The notes under the pieces were generated by a model. The model ran no database searches. It worked only from the letters and a program-made list of their open reading frames with translations, and was not told where the DNA came from. Positions 47,001 to 57,757 of a DNA stretch of 64,000 nt are shown here, piece after piece. Made by a program: the position numbers and the translations under genes. Source of the DNA: Symsagittifera roscoffensis (Eukaryota > Xenacoelomorpha > Acoela > Convolutidae). Location: assembly GCF_963678635.1 (NCBI RefSeq), contig NC_087064.1, forward strand, positions 53,216,684-53,280,683, in the 5' to 3' direction. Each line of letters begins with the position of its first letter. Positions within the stretch are counted from its first letter, which is position 1.

Positions 47001-48255
47001 GTATGTTCCAGTAGCTTGCCCACCTATGATGTTAAAATTGCATTGTTTAGCTGTCTCTGCAGTCAGTTTAAGTTGACTGTAGGCATACTTCAAATCTAAT
47101 ACTGAGAAATACAGTGTACCGCTTTCATTTGCTGTGATTATTTGGCTGACCCCATCCAATAATTCATCCACATTCGGCATTTGATATTTATTTTTGAACA
47201 ACTGTCTATTTATGGGTTTGGCATCTAAGGCCAATTTTATGGAGTCATCTTTTTTTACTGTTATTACAATAGGTGCTATAAAACAATCACTAGTACATTT
47301 GTCTAGACGTTTTATATGCCCCTCTTTTAACAGTTTTTCCATTTCCTATTACACTTTCCCTTGTATGTGTATTGGGATGCGTCTCCTTTTTTCTTGTAAT
47401 GGACAAAGTGGGTATTTGAGCTTTGTGCTGACAACGTGATTTTTCGAACACCCTTGACGATCAAAAAGGTTTTTAAATTTACTATAGAATTTGTTTTTCC
47501 AACCTTCTGACTGTTCGCACAGTAACACGTCAAATCTCGTCTTTGCCCGTCTCGTATCCCGACTTTGCTCTGTAAATCCAGCCCCAAAATACATCGCGTG
47601 CGTCGTTCTGTGATTAAGAACGATGCTCCCACCACCTCCCACCCTGCTGAACGGATGGTCGTGGTGATTGCACCCAATATTTTAATCGGCTGTTTGTTAT
47701 AGTCTACAAATTTTGTAGTCAAGTTGAGATTTTCCCGTGGAATGAACCTCGTATTTTTTGAAGACTCCAGAATTTGCTTGGCAGTCGCCCAGTTCAAAAA
47801 TGATACAGGACTGCCCGTATCAGTAGTCATGTTTATGAGTTGATGATCTATTCTCACCAAAGCTTTTAATGACCTTATTTGTTTCGATCGGGTATTTCTG
47901 CGAATATCAACCTTCTGTATGTCCATGCTACTCTTCTTGATATCTCGGTTTCTATTTGATTGCTGTTTTATATACTCATCTATTTCTTCCATCGAAGACA
48001 ATTCTGATTCAATAGCCATAATTTCGAACTCCTCACACGAGTCAATTGACTGAATTAAATTGCACTCTTCATCTGAGCTGGATGATTTTTCCGCAATCTC
48101 ATTTACTTGCTGTGACTTACACTTTTTTGCAAAATGATTTGGCTTAGAACAATTTTTACATGTTTTGCCCATGGCCGGACATTTCTTCAAATGTCCTTCC
48201 CCAAATAGTCGACCACATCGAGTACACGTTTTCGTGCCTGTAAAGTTTTACCCTC
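44050..48255 (-). pseudogene. Gypsy-1 pol (zinc knuckle-PR-RT-RH-IN), broken
   Basis: From the 5' end of the element: two zinc knuckles (CTRCGRLFGEGHLKKC, CKNCSKPNHFAKKC); protease DTGSPVSF at about 47820; RT with YQMPNVDELL and FCFLDDILIV (catalytic pair near 46893-46898); RNase H with KCDASHSGLGASLEQ and the distal VDYLSRNPNGEP; integrase with HQGHPGQ..CRSCTRYGK zinc site, first Asp in LQLDYADPL, second in KTDQFSGF, and Glu in GLVERTIQ. Breaks: a frame change between protease and RT, tandem stops TAA-TAG at 47346-47351, and frameshifts near 46.9, 46.55, 46.33, 45.2-45.5 and 44.58 kb. All catalytic residues are still readable in their local frames. Confidence 0.9.
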
Positions 48256-49173
48256 TCTTCTGTCTGATGATTTCTTCTTGTACATGTTGTTCGGTTGTCT
48301 CCTTCCGTAAGCATTTTTATTTCCAATACTCATAATTGGTTCTTGTTTTATCTTCATTGTTCCATTTACCTGAGCTGTACTTGCAGTCGCTGCATTAATT
48401 TTCTGTAATGCCTGAGTTGTCTGTTTACTTTGTTCAAATTTTAACGCCCTTTTCAATACTTCCTCTGGTGAAAATGTTTCGAACGTTAGTGTATCTTGTA
48501 ATACCACATTTTTCATTTTCGATATGAATAGATCACGCACTAGTTCGTCCTCCAGTGTCCCTAATTCTGCTCTGGCTGCTTGAGCAGTTAATGCGGCATG
48601 AAATGCCTCGAGTGATTCCCCTGTTTCCTGTGAACGATTAAACAGCTTGTAGAGTTCATACATAACACTCTGTGATTTATCAAATGAAGTCTTAGCCAAC
48701 TCTACCATCTGCCTGAATTCTAACTTTGAAACTTCTACATGCGGGTTCTTTTGTACAAATTTCTTCTTTCCTTCTGTCCCCAACGCCAGGAATAATCTAG
48801 AGGCTACTCTTTTCTGTACCTCGTTGTAATATACGTTGTGTCCAACCTTTGGTCCTCTAGTTTTTCTTTCTTCATTTTCCAGAAGAGTCTTATCCCGGGC
48901 TAGTGGGTATCGAGCTTCCCTTTCTGTAATCGCCTGAGCGTTTTCATGTTCTCGTGGAGTCTCTGGTCTTGGTAACGGTTCCAATAGAACTTCTTTCGGT
49001 TTTTCTAACAATAGTTCCGGATTCACGCTCTCCTTTACTGTAACTGCCAAAAGAAATTGGTCTAGCCATATCTTGAAATTCCAAGGAGGGTCGGAATTCG
49101 CGGTCGTCCAAAATACAGGGATCCCCGTATCTGTTCTATTGTCCTGGGACAGAAATCCTGCTGACTGCGCCAT
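48187..49173 (-). CDS. Gypsy-1 gag
   Basis: 328 codons, open, beginning MAQSAGFLSQ. The middle resembles retrotransposon capsid: FRQMVELAKTSFDKSQSVMY, a QETGESLEAFHAAL box, LEDELVRDLFISKM. The start A is the last base of the 5' LTR. The frame ends just short of the zinc knuckles, which lie in the -1 frame. gag and pol would therefore have needed a -1 frameshift near 48190-48250, unless a later mutation moved them apart. Confidence 0.85.
   Translation of the reverse strand: MAQSAGFLSQDNRTDTGIPVFWTTANSDPPWNFKIWLDQFLLAVTVKESVNPELLLEKPKEVLLEPLPRPETPREHENAQAITEREARYPLARDKTLLENEERKTRGPKVGHNVYYNEVQKRVASRLFLALGTEGKKKFVQKNPHVEVSKLEFRQMVELAKTSFDKSQSVMYELYKLFNRSQETGESLEAFHAALTAQAARAELGTLEDELVRDLFISKMKNVVLQDTLTFETFSPEEVLKRALKFEQSKQTTQALQKINAATASTAQVNGTMKIKQEPIMSIGNKNAYGRRQPNNMYKKKSSDRREGKTLQARKRVLDVVDYLGKDI
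49157..49172 (-). other. Primer-binding site, tRNA-Ser type
   Basis: TGGCGCAGTCAGCAGG directly abuts the 5' LTR. It resembles the tRNA-Ser-complementary site TGGCGCAGTCGGTAGG of Drosophila 17.6/297 (established family knowledge), with differences at two positions. It also codes for gag residues from codon 1. Confidence 0.75.
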
Positions 49174-49420
49174 GTGATATTGCTATGCTACGAGTAGGTA
49201 AGAGCAAAAGAGAATAGTTAAAAACATTTAATTCTGTCTTTTGGATTTGCTTAGTTTTGTTAGAGATCACGTTCATGTGTCTTCTACGATCGCAACCGTC
49301 CAAAATGACTGTTACGTTTGGCCTGCATGGATGGCCGTGAATCATACTAACAATACATGACAGAATATTAATAACACTTTATCCAAGGTTACTGTGGCAA
49401 CAGTACTACACGGTACCACA
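49173..49420 (-). repeat. 5' LTR of Gypsy element 1
   Basis: 248 bp, TGTG..CACA on the minus strand, with no MITE. The target duplication ATCAT follows at 49421-49425. Confidence 0.93.
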
Positions 49421-49425
49421 ATCAT

Positions 49426-50073
49426 TATATTGGATTATAATCTCTATAAATTTTTGCCAAATTTTCTGCAAAATTTGCAGCTTTGGGTCTTATGCACTAA
49501 GCGGTCCAAAATCAGTATTTCTTCAGCTTTCTTAAACTTAAATGGGTCTTATCTTATGCACAAAACGGCATAAAATTAAAATCTGCAAAACGGCATAAAA
49601 TCAAAACGGCATAAAAATTAAAATCGTTATATCTTTTAGCTAAGACTAATGCGACAGAATTTGATTGGCTAATACTAGCCAATCAAGTTCAAGCAACATG
49701 GTCAGGTATGTCAATCAACCGTTCTAGCAGAAAAAAATTTAGGCGAACTTAGTGAGAATCTGAATCTTAATCAAATAATAAAATTAATATTATGTTTTTT
49801 GTGAAATTTCACCCAAACGAAAAAGGTTCAGTAAAATGGTTTCAACGCAAAAAATGTTTATCGCTTTGGCCATTTCGGCCAAAAATTTTATCTGCTTTAA
49901 ATTTTAATTGAAATCCCGGACCATGTTGTTTGCATTTGATTGGCTAATGAACCAAACAGATAGAACCACCTATTGACCTAATCAAGATGTAGAAATACGT
50001 GTTTTGGGCCCCGTTTAGTGAATAAGACCCAATTAAATTAATAAGGTTGAATCTGATTCGCAATTTATACACT
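49426..50073. other. Older repeat segment between the Gypsy elements
   Basis: Holds ATAAAATT/TTGGCC-rich sequence, a MITE at 49544-50030, and short flanks (49510-49543, 50031-50073) that match 63550-63619. No gene. Confidence 0.55.
49544..50030. mobile_element. 487-bp MITE with GGGTCTTAT ends
   Basis: Starts GGGTCTTATCTTATGCACAA and ends GTTTAGTGAATAAGACCC, imperfect inverted ends. The flanks ACTTAAAT and AATTAAAT are a probable 8-bp target duplication with one mismatch. The paralog at 63571-63592 reads CTTAAACCTAAATTATTAAGG with no insert, an empty site. Non-coding. Confidence 0.7.
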
Positions 50074-50414
50074 TGTCAAATGTGATATTTTATGTCGACT
50101 CTATAACCTCTGAGTTATATTTAGTTATGACCTTTTACCATGCTAATTTAAAAATACTTGCCAAAACCGCAACGGTTTTTGGCAGACTTGGAGTTTGTTC
50201 ATTGTCAATTTTTGATATGCAACTAATCCTGTGAAACTAATTCAACCTTTTTATCATCTCTTAACTTAGCTTAGATACCTTAGTCTTTTATTTAGTCTTA
50301 GATAAAAGCCTACAACTAAATTGTAGGAATCTTAACCAACCCCGTCTTAAACTAGTCTTAGTTTAAGTTTAATCATTTCTAACCAACAGACAGTTTTATC
50401 CTAATTTTTTAACA
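50074..50414 (+). repeat. 5' LTR of Gypsy element 2
   Basis: 341 bp from TGTCAAATGTGATATTT to TTTTTTAACA. The repeated CTTAG/TTTAGTCTTAG motifs give internal inverted repeats. Confidence 0.93.
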
Positions 50415-51284
50415 TGGCGCAGTCAAACGAGTCGAACCTACGAGGACTAGAGTTTTGTTTGGAACAACACATCGAGTGAAAACCAACACGACTGGGAAAG
50501 GTGGTCGGAAAAGTTCCAACTAACAATCATCGCGAAAGATTCCGTGGACATCGAAGATGTAATCAACCCACCGGTAAGAACCGAACTAGCATACCACATG
50601 ACAGAACCAGCGGACCCGTCCGATGATCAAGCCCGTCGGGCCGAAAAAGAAGAACACCACCGAATAGCTATACTAAATTACAACGAAGAAATGAGAAGGA
50701 GAAGGGCAGAAGTGAAAGCTAAATTCAACGGACTTCAAATCGGAGATATTGACAAGAAATTAAAATCACAATTATACCTGGCACTCGGAAAAGAAGGACA
50801 GAAATGCTTTTCAATTAAAAATCCTGGGAAAAGAATATTGGACATTAACTTTGCCGAATTCTGGGAATCACTCAAAACTACTTTTACGGTCACTACAAAC
50901 CTAACATACGAAAGTTTTAAATTCTTTGGCCGAAGACAGAAAGAAAACGAGTCTTTAGAGAAATCTCACGAAACACTATTCGAGTCGTCAAAAAATTGTA
51001 AACTGGGGGAACTCGAGTCAGAATTAGTCAGAGATATTTTCATTACAAATATGCGAAACGTTGAGATTCAAAAGAAACTATGTATCGAATACTTGACTCC
51101 AAAAAACGTACTATCTTACGTACTAGTTAATGAAAAAGGTACCAAAATTCATCAAAAGTACCTAAAATTTTCTACCTATAATGCGGTACAGAGACCACAA
51201 TACATAAAGAATGCACCGACCCTAAATATCGTCGAAAACAATAAGTGCCGCAACTGTGGTCAGCAGTTCAAGAAAGGACACTAA
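50414..51284 (+). pseudogene. Gypsy-2 gag, frameshifted
   Basis: The ATG at 50414 (A is the last LTR base) reads MAQSNESNLRGLEF, then a shift near 50450 is needed to enter the long frame FVWNNTSSENQHDWERWSEK, which stays open to 51281. Conserved with element 1: KFFGRRQKENESLEKSHETL and LESELVRDIFITNM. The first zinc knuckle, CRNCGQQFKKGH, is in this frame, and a TAA stop (51282-51284) falls between its His and its last Cys. Confidence 0.85.
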
Positions 51285-54200
51285 ACTAAATGCCCGGCCA
51301 GGGATAGAAATTGCAATACGTGCGGACGTAAAGGCCACTTTGCAAAACATTGCAGGAGTTCAGCAAGAACGCAAACAAACATAGTCGAACAAAACCAATT
51401 ACCCCAGGAAAACGAAAATACCCAGGTTAACCCGCAGGAAAATCCCGAATTTGAAGTCAACTTAGATGATTTTCTAGTTCTAGCGGTAGACACGGAAACC
51501 CAAATAAATGCAGTGGAAGATAAGATAGAACGTGGAGTAAGAACTGTATTTAACCACGAAGGCCTAGAACTAAAAAAGACGTTGAAGGAAATTTCAACCC
51601 TTACTGTACCGAAATCCAGATTGACTCACCAAGCCCAGTCTCATTCATGAAAAAAGACCTACTCCATGAACTGAAGATACGAGATAGATTTTTAAAGTTA
51701 GAACCCGTGGACGAAATAACGAAGAAAGCGTACCAAGGCTTCGGGAACACAATCAACATTATTGGAAGAGTTCGTGTGAGAATTCGATCGAAGGGCTGGG
51801 ACGCTAGCGACCAGAAACTTTTCATTACCGAAGGAGCAGAAAGAAATCTCCTCGGAAACGACATATTACCGAATCTGGGAATAGTAGTACTCCAGAAACA
51901 ACCTGCACCCAACGGGTCAGAGCTACGGAGAACTCAGAAAGGATCGCCCATCGGGATAGACGTCAATCAAATAAGATTTGCATCGGACAGAAAACCAGAC
52001 CAAAACCAAGAGACACCATCACAAAGTGAGTTTAAAACATACATTTCAAAACAACTTTCAGACCTCATAAAAAGAACCGGTAAACCAAAAAATTTCATAG
52101 TTAACACTTATTTTAACGAACCAATAAAGCCGATACAGGTGAAGGGGAAACGCATTCTGATCCATCTTCTCCCTCAAGTTAAACTATGTATCGACCAACT
52201 ACTAAGAGACGGGCACATCGAAAATTGTCTGGGTTCTCTGAAGATTGTTTCATCTCCCCTATCGTAATTACAGCCAAAAGGGACGGATCAATTAAATTAG
52301 CATTAAACTCGAAACTATTGAACAAACAGATATTTCGCAATAGATATCAAATGCCGAATCTATTTGAATTAATTGATAACGTAGCAGTTACGATTAGCGG
52401 CCACGACGAAAAAACATTTGGTTCTCATCGATTGATCTAAAGTACGCATATAGCCAAATACCGCTTTCAAAAAAGGCAAGTAACCAATGTAATTTCAACA
52501 TCGTGGGGGAGAAGTAACAGGCTCCTACCGTTTTAAAACCGGATTTTATAGGCTGGGCGATATGCCTAATGAATTTCAACGAATAATGGACCGTTTGACG
52601 GAAAAATTACCAAATACCCATTGTTACCTCGACGACATCTTAATTGCTACCGTGGCTAGCGAGGACGAACACAAAAAACTAGTCATCAACGTTTTAAAAA
52701 CACTAGACGAGGAAGGATTGGCCATAAAATGGGAAAAGTGCACATTTTTGACCCATAATATAGAATGGTTGGGATTTAAAATCGACGCAAAAGGGACGAC
52801 ACCATTAATACATAAATCTGACGCAATCAGAAATCTGAAAGAACCAAATTGTATCAAAGATATGAGATCATTAATGGGATCGATTAACCAATTCAACAAG
52901 TTCATACCAAATTTGGTGTCCTTATCAGCACTGTTTAGAGATCTCATGCAGAAAAATAAACCATTCAAGTGGTCTACGGTGCACGTTGAGGCGTTTGAAA
53001 AAATTAGAACGAAATTTGTAACACGGTAACGAATCATCATTTCGATGTAAAACTGAATACCCGAGTGAAATGCGATGCCTCACATTCAGGACTGGGCGCG
53101 TCCATTGAACAAGACCATCGGGGGAATTGGAAAACTGTAGCGTTCGCAAGCAGATTTTTGAACATAGCTGAACTAAAATACAGCACCAATGAACTTGAAT
53201 TGCTGGGTCTAGTGTGGGCATTAGATCATTTTAAAAACTATCTATTGGGCAAACCACTCTCAATCCTAAGAGACTTCAAGCCTTAATAGGAGCACTGAAA
53301 GACGACAAATACACTAAAACGGCTCAATCACGTTGGGCGGACAAGTTACTACCATTCGGCTTTACTGTCGAACATTTACCGGGTAAAGATATGGGATTTG
53401 TTGATTATCTATCCCGACACCCATCGGGTGAACCCGCACCAGTTTCACTCGACGACGAAAATTTTTTTATCGCTTCGGTAAACCAAATTAGTACCGTTCT
53501 AGGTTTCGATCACTTGATGCCGAGAAATTCGTGGCCGCAAATAAGAAATAAGTTTTCACAACATATATTAGCACATGACGCCATACACTGCAACACGATT
53601 GGCCAGTCGACAAATCATATGACCAGTCAATAAATAGAACGCGAGAAACGAATTGTGAACGCCGCTGAAACTTTCCAAGCTATAGTCAACTATTCTAAAA
53701 ATTTCACTGTGCCAAAATTTACATTCACGTACGGAAGACGGTGACCCATCGATTTCTCTACAAACTATAAAACACTGAAGGATATGGCCGAACAACTCGA
53801 ACTTAATGAACAAATTGAACCCTCAAACACTGATAACATGAATACTTTAACACCAGCTACTAGCAACCCACCGGATAACCCCTCAGGAAGATCACCAAGT
53901 AAAAAGAAAACAGTCAAAATTAACATATTTCCATTCTCTTGGCCGGAGATGTTCGGTTCAAAATTTATGTCTTTATTATCAAAACAAGATCTGGTATTGA
54001 AAAAAATAATTAAAGCAATTGAAGAAGACCGTAAACAAGATATTCTACATTTGGGAAATTACTACAAATCTTACATTAATAATTTACACGTCAGCGGAGG
54101 ATGTCTTTATTTGGACAACCGATTAGTTATCCCGGCATGCTTGAGATCGACAATGCTTCACCGATTACATGAAGCTCATCCAGGCCAGTTCGCAATGAAA

Positions 54201-55197
54201 AGTCTGGCAACCCAATACATCTGGTGGCCAAAAATTTATCGCGAGATTCAAGTCCACGGTGAAAACTGTATCGAATGTGTTAAAGCAGGTAAAAATTTGA
54301 AACCTCTTTCAAACCATAATAACCTCGGAAAACTCCCAACGGTCGAAGAACCAAACAGAGAAATGGAATTAGATTTTGCCGGTCCGTTGCCACTAATATA
54401 GGGGAACAACAAAATACATATTGGTATACGTGGACAGATTTTCGAAATTCCTTTCGGCTCAAATAACATCCAGCACATCGGCAAAATCTATCATAAGCTT
54501 TCTTAGCAAATACATAGATCTTCATGGGATACCTAGAACTATCAGAACGGATCAGGGATCTGGTTTTATCTCCAAAGAAGTTAGAGAATTTTGCTGCGAA
54601 CATAACATAAAGGTTATTTTTAGCCCAGTGGGTGACCATAGAGCTACGGGATTGGTCGAACGTTTAGTTAGAACTATAAAGGAAAGGCTCTTAGTTATGG
54701 CACAAGAACACCCAAAACCGTCACTAAAATCCGCATTACTGAAGATAATAAAATGTCTAAGAACGGTAACTCAACAGTCGCTTAACTGCTCCCCCTTCGA
54801 AGCACACTTTGGTAGATCCCCAAATACTATCTGGCATAGTTTAGTCAAGTCACCTTCCTCAAATAAACTTGATTGGAACAAAACCTTGTTATGCACAGAT
54901 AAGGGCCGAAAACTCATGAGTCGAGAAAGAAGACACGACTGGGACGCCCCCGATGATATTGAAGACGGAGATCTGGACAAAAACTCATCATCTCCTGATG
55001 ATATCTCGAATGCAGTGAGATACGTCCCAACCAGCGCTGGCTCCCCAGTAAAAGTGCTCACACGTGCACAAAAACGAGATGCTTTGGGCATAAAAAATTC
55101 AGTGCTGAACAACCCGCCGGGTAAGACCACTATTTATAGAAAAGTTCAGGATAGATTGAAGAGTGAACCATTCTGTAGAGAACTCTGGATGAAATAG
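51285..55197 (+). pseudogene. Gypsy-2 pol (knuckle-PR-RT-RH-IN), lightly broken
   Basis: Continues in the gag frame after the TAA with TKC and a second knuckle CNTCGRKGHFAKHC. The protease position reads IDSPSPVSF, so the conserved D-S/T-G has Pro for Gly. RT includes YAYSQIPLSKK and HCYLDDILIA (Asp pair near 52631-52636). RNase H has KCDASHSGLGASIEQ and DYLSRHPSGEP. Integrase has HEAHPGQ..CIECVKAGK, ELDFAGPL, RTDQGSGF (Asp at 54550) and GLVERLVRT (Glu at 54658), giving 35 residues between Asp and Glu (DD35E). Breaks: frame changes near 51600, 52260, 52420-52560, 53030-53060, 53280 and 53640-53780, and one TAG in integrase (54399-54401). Confidence 0.9.
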
Positions 55198-56633
55198 TAA
55201 GGGAGTCAGACCACACAGTTACCTTAAAAAAAGGAAAAAAATAATACGTAAATCTGATTTAGCTATCAAAAGACAACCTGCTCAGAAGAAACATAGCCCA
55301 AGAAAAAGAGACCAACTAGTCAAATTTTACGCAACAAAGGGACTGAGGAAGACTGCGAAACCTCAAAGAAATGTCGGCTTTAAAAGTTCAAGAGCGACCC
55401 AAAAGAAAAGGAACCGTCAGTCGAAATTCGAAGAACTAGATATAGCGAGGCGGAACGCGGCGATGAATAGCTCCAGAGAGACACTCCATAGTGGGGAGGA
55501 AGAACAGCGGAAAAGACTAAGATTCCCCATAGGCCTCGAAAGCGACCACGAGTCAAGCCCGTCGGGCAAACCCGACCATCGTAGAATTTGCGAAAATGAT
55601 TTCGGAGCGAAGAACTACCCAACAGAATACGTATCAGACGACAATGCCAGCGATCTAATTTCGTTAAAAGAGCTAAAGACTATAACTTTATACGATCCAG
55701 AAAAGCCAATAGAACATTCATCACTAGACCGAGCAAATCCTAAAGCCGAAATCACGAATCAGACCGAACAGAAAGTAGAAATGGCTGAGATTCCGCTGAT
55801 TGATCTTGATTCAGGCGACAATAGTACAGACCCACATATAACCCCGCAGCTAATCTTCCCGGACAGTCATGAAGAAGCTGAGAAAATAAACCAAGAAGTA
55901 CCGATTTCTCCGGAAAATACTAGAATGGAACACACTGAAAATAGTGCGGAGCTGGTTATCACGGCAGAAACGGAGGAACAGCAACTAGACTCTGCCCCTG
56001 ACAAGACAAAAGCTAAATTGTCCGGCACAGCTAAGAGAAAAGCTTCATCACCGGTGAAATCACTGCCCTCCAAGAAACTTCTCGATATTTATGCACGACA
56101 TAACACTAGACCCATGCAAGCTAGACAAACCCCCAACGATGCTGGGTGAGAGAGTGTTTACCAGCGTAGTAGACATATCAGACGAGAATCTAGACGAACC
56201 AACACCTAATCGAATTCACACTTCCTCAGCTTACCCAACGATAGAAGCAACCTCTATCGAAATGGAGAGCCACCAAATTGACGCGGTAGATTTAAAAACC
56301 TCGACACCACCCTCATCATCGCATCCGACAACAGTTTATTTATTGGAGGAAAGTTTTTAGCATCCGAGCGGTACAAAGTCCACCGTAACATCCAAACAAA
56401 GTACACCACGCAAGAAGGTTAAATTCAGTCCTGAGAATCGTACTACCCAATTCCACCCATCGGGCCTACCCTCCGAAGCAACTGAACCAACATCTTCACC
56501 AATCGTACTCGATCCGGACTGGCTAAACACCCCTTATATAAATTCGGCGATAGAACTCTTAGGACGGCCAATGACGCTTGATGAACTAAGGAGATGCACG
56601 ATCAATAGAGCCGCAAATCGGGACGCAGTTTAG
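55198..56633 (+). pseudogene. Gypsy-2 third coding region after integrase
   Basis: Hydrophilic, acidic frames: 55463-56149 (228 codons, opening MNSSRETLHSGEEEQRKRL), a shifted frame 56091-56360, then after a stop a last block ending in LDELRRCTINRAANRD and TAG at 56631. There is no hydrophobic segment, so no sign of an envelope protein. It may be an accessory ORF or a long integrase tail. Ser/Thr-Pro and basic patches (AKRKASSPVKSLPSKK) suggest a nucleic-acid-binding or nuclear protein, but that is inference. Confidence 0.5.
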
Positions 56634-57060
56634 ATGTATTGAAGATTAGTAACCTTGTCATTAAAACTCAAACTTTCAGAAGTATCTCATTCAACAACTC
56701 CTTAATCTTAGTATTTTTTTTTTGCTAATGCAACCTTGCTTAACATTATAACGCATTTTAGAGTTGAAAAGTTACCCCTAGTGTTGGCCTGATACGCTAC
56801 GATTGGATTATTTCTGAACCACTTTAAATTTTAACTTGAGTCATTTAACAATACAATTTTTTACTGCTAAATCTTTATCTCACCCATCGGGTGCTACCAC
56901 GGGATAAAAATACGAGCAATCCATTGTGGTGCTATCTTCTCGCCCTTCGGGCCCTATTGTGGGGCTTTTCCTGACCAGCATACCCGCTTATCCATCTCTG
57001 TTTCTGAACATTCCTTTCGTGTGGCGAAAGTATATGTTATAGTTAAATTTTCGCGGGGAA
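56634..57060 (+). other. Gypsy-2 3' untranslated region
   Basis: Non-coding. Contains two similar GC-rich foldbacks (CACCCATCGGGTGC near 56881 and CGCCCTTCGGGCCC near 56941), each followed by a GTGG-rich block, and the polypurine tract immediately before the 3' LTR. Confidence 0.5.
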
Positions 57061-57402
57061 TGTCAAATGTGATATTTTATGTCGACTCTATAACCTCTGA
57101 GTTATATTTAGTTATGACCTTTTACCATGCTAATTTAAAAATACCTGCCAAAACCGCAACGGCTTTTGGCAGACTTGGAGTTTGTTCATTGTCAATTTTT
57201 GATATGCAACTAATCCTGTGAAACTAATTCAATCTTTTTATCATCTCTTAACTTAGCTTAGATACCATAGTTTTTTAATTTAGTCTTAGATAAAAGCCTA
57301 CAACTAAATTGTAGGAATCTTAACCAACCCCGTCTTAAACTAGTCTTAGTTTAAGTTTAATCATTTCTAACCAACAGACAGTTTTATCCTAATTTTTTAA
57401 CA
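57061..57402 (+). repeat. 3' LTR of Gypsy element 2
   Basis: 342 bp, near-identical to 50074-50414. It ends TTTTTTAACA, followed by the target duplication ACACT. Confidence 0.94.
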
Positions 57403-57407
57403 ACACT

Positions 57408-57720
57408 CAACTGAATGTCACACGTTTCGCCCCACACACATTTTGCCCCTCTTAATTGTAGTGGTGCATTTCGCCCCTCACACATTTTTCGTCCTCGCAC
57501 ATTTCGCCCTTAACTTATACACAGTTAATTAACCGCCGCTTTCTTAATATACAATTTGGGGGGCGAAATGTGTGTGGGATGAAATGTGCCAGTAATTCTA
57601 CGAGGGGGCGAAACGTGTGAGGGGCGAAATGTTTGAATACCCACTCAAATTCAATTAACATGGTTCTGCATTTCAATTGAAATTTCAAGCAGATAAATTT
57701 TGTTGGCCGACATGACCAAA
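57408..57720. repeat. Foldback repeat with CGAAATGTGTG arms (copy 1)
   Basis: CACATTTCGCCC-type motifs in the left half and GGGGCGAAATGTGTG in the right half face each other around TTAATTAACCGCCGC, so the strand folds on itself. A second copy is at 63620-63905. Non-coding; probably a MITE or foldback. Confidence 0.65.
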
Positions 57721-57757
57721 ATTAAAATTTTTTAATCTGCTTCTGGTCGAGGCCTTT

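Larger units (their letters stand above)
42197..49420 (-). mobile_element. Ty3/Gypsy LTR retrotransposon, element 1 (defective)
   Basis: Complete outline on the minus strand: 5' LTR 49173-49420, primer site, gag, pro, RT, RNase H, integrase, a third coding region, polypurine tract AGGGGAA (42666-42672) and 3' LTR 42197-42665. It is flanked by the 5-bp target duplication ATCAT (42192-42196 and 49421-49425). The order PR-RT-RH-IN is that of Ty3/Gypsy. The LTRs differ at roughly 3% of positions outside the MITE inserted in the 3' LTR. The pol frame is broken many times, so it is not autonomous. Confidence 0.93.
50074..57402 (+). mobile_element. Ty3/Gypsy LTR retrotransposon, element 2 (defective)
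   Basis: 5' LTR 50074-50414, primer site TGGCGCAGTC at 50415, gag, pro-RT-RH-IN, third coding region, polypurine GCGGGGAA before 57061, 3' LTR 57061-57402. The 5-bp target duplication ACACT lies at 50069-50073 and 57403-57407. The unoccupied site survives in a paralog at 63590-63630. The LTRs differ at only about 2% of positions. It is related to element 1 (same primer type, same gag and integrase motifs) but a clearly different family. Confidence 0.94.

Noticed and set aside
55198-56633. Envelope gene making element 2 a retrovirus-like errantivirus
   Set aside because: No signal peptide, no fusion peptide and no transmembrane segment in the region. The frames are hydrophilic.
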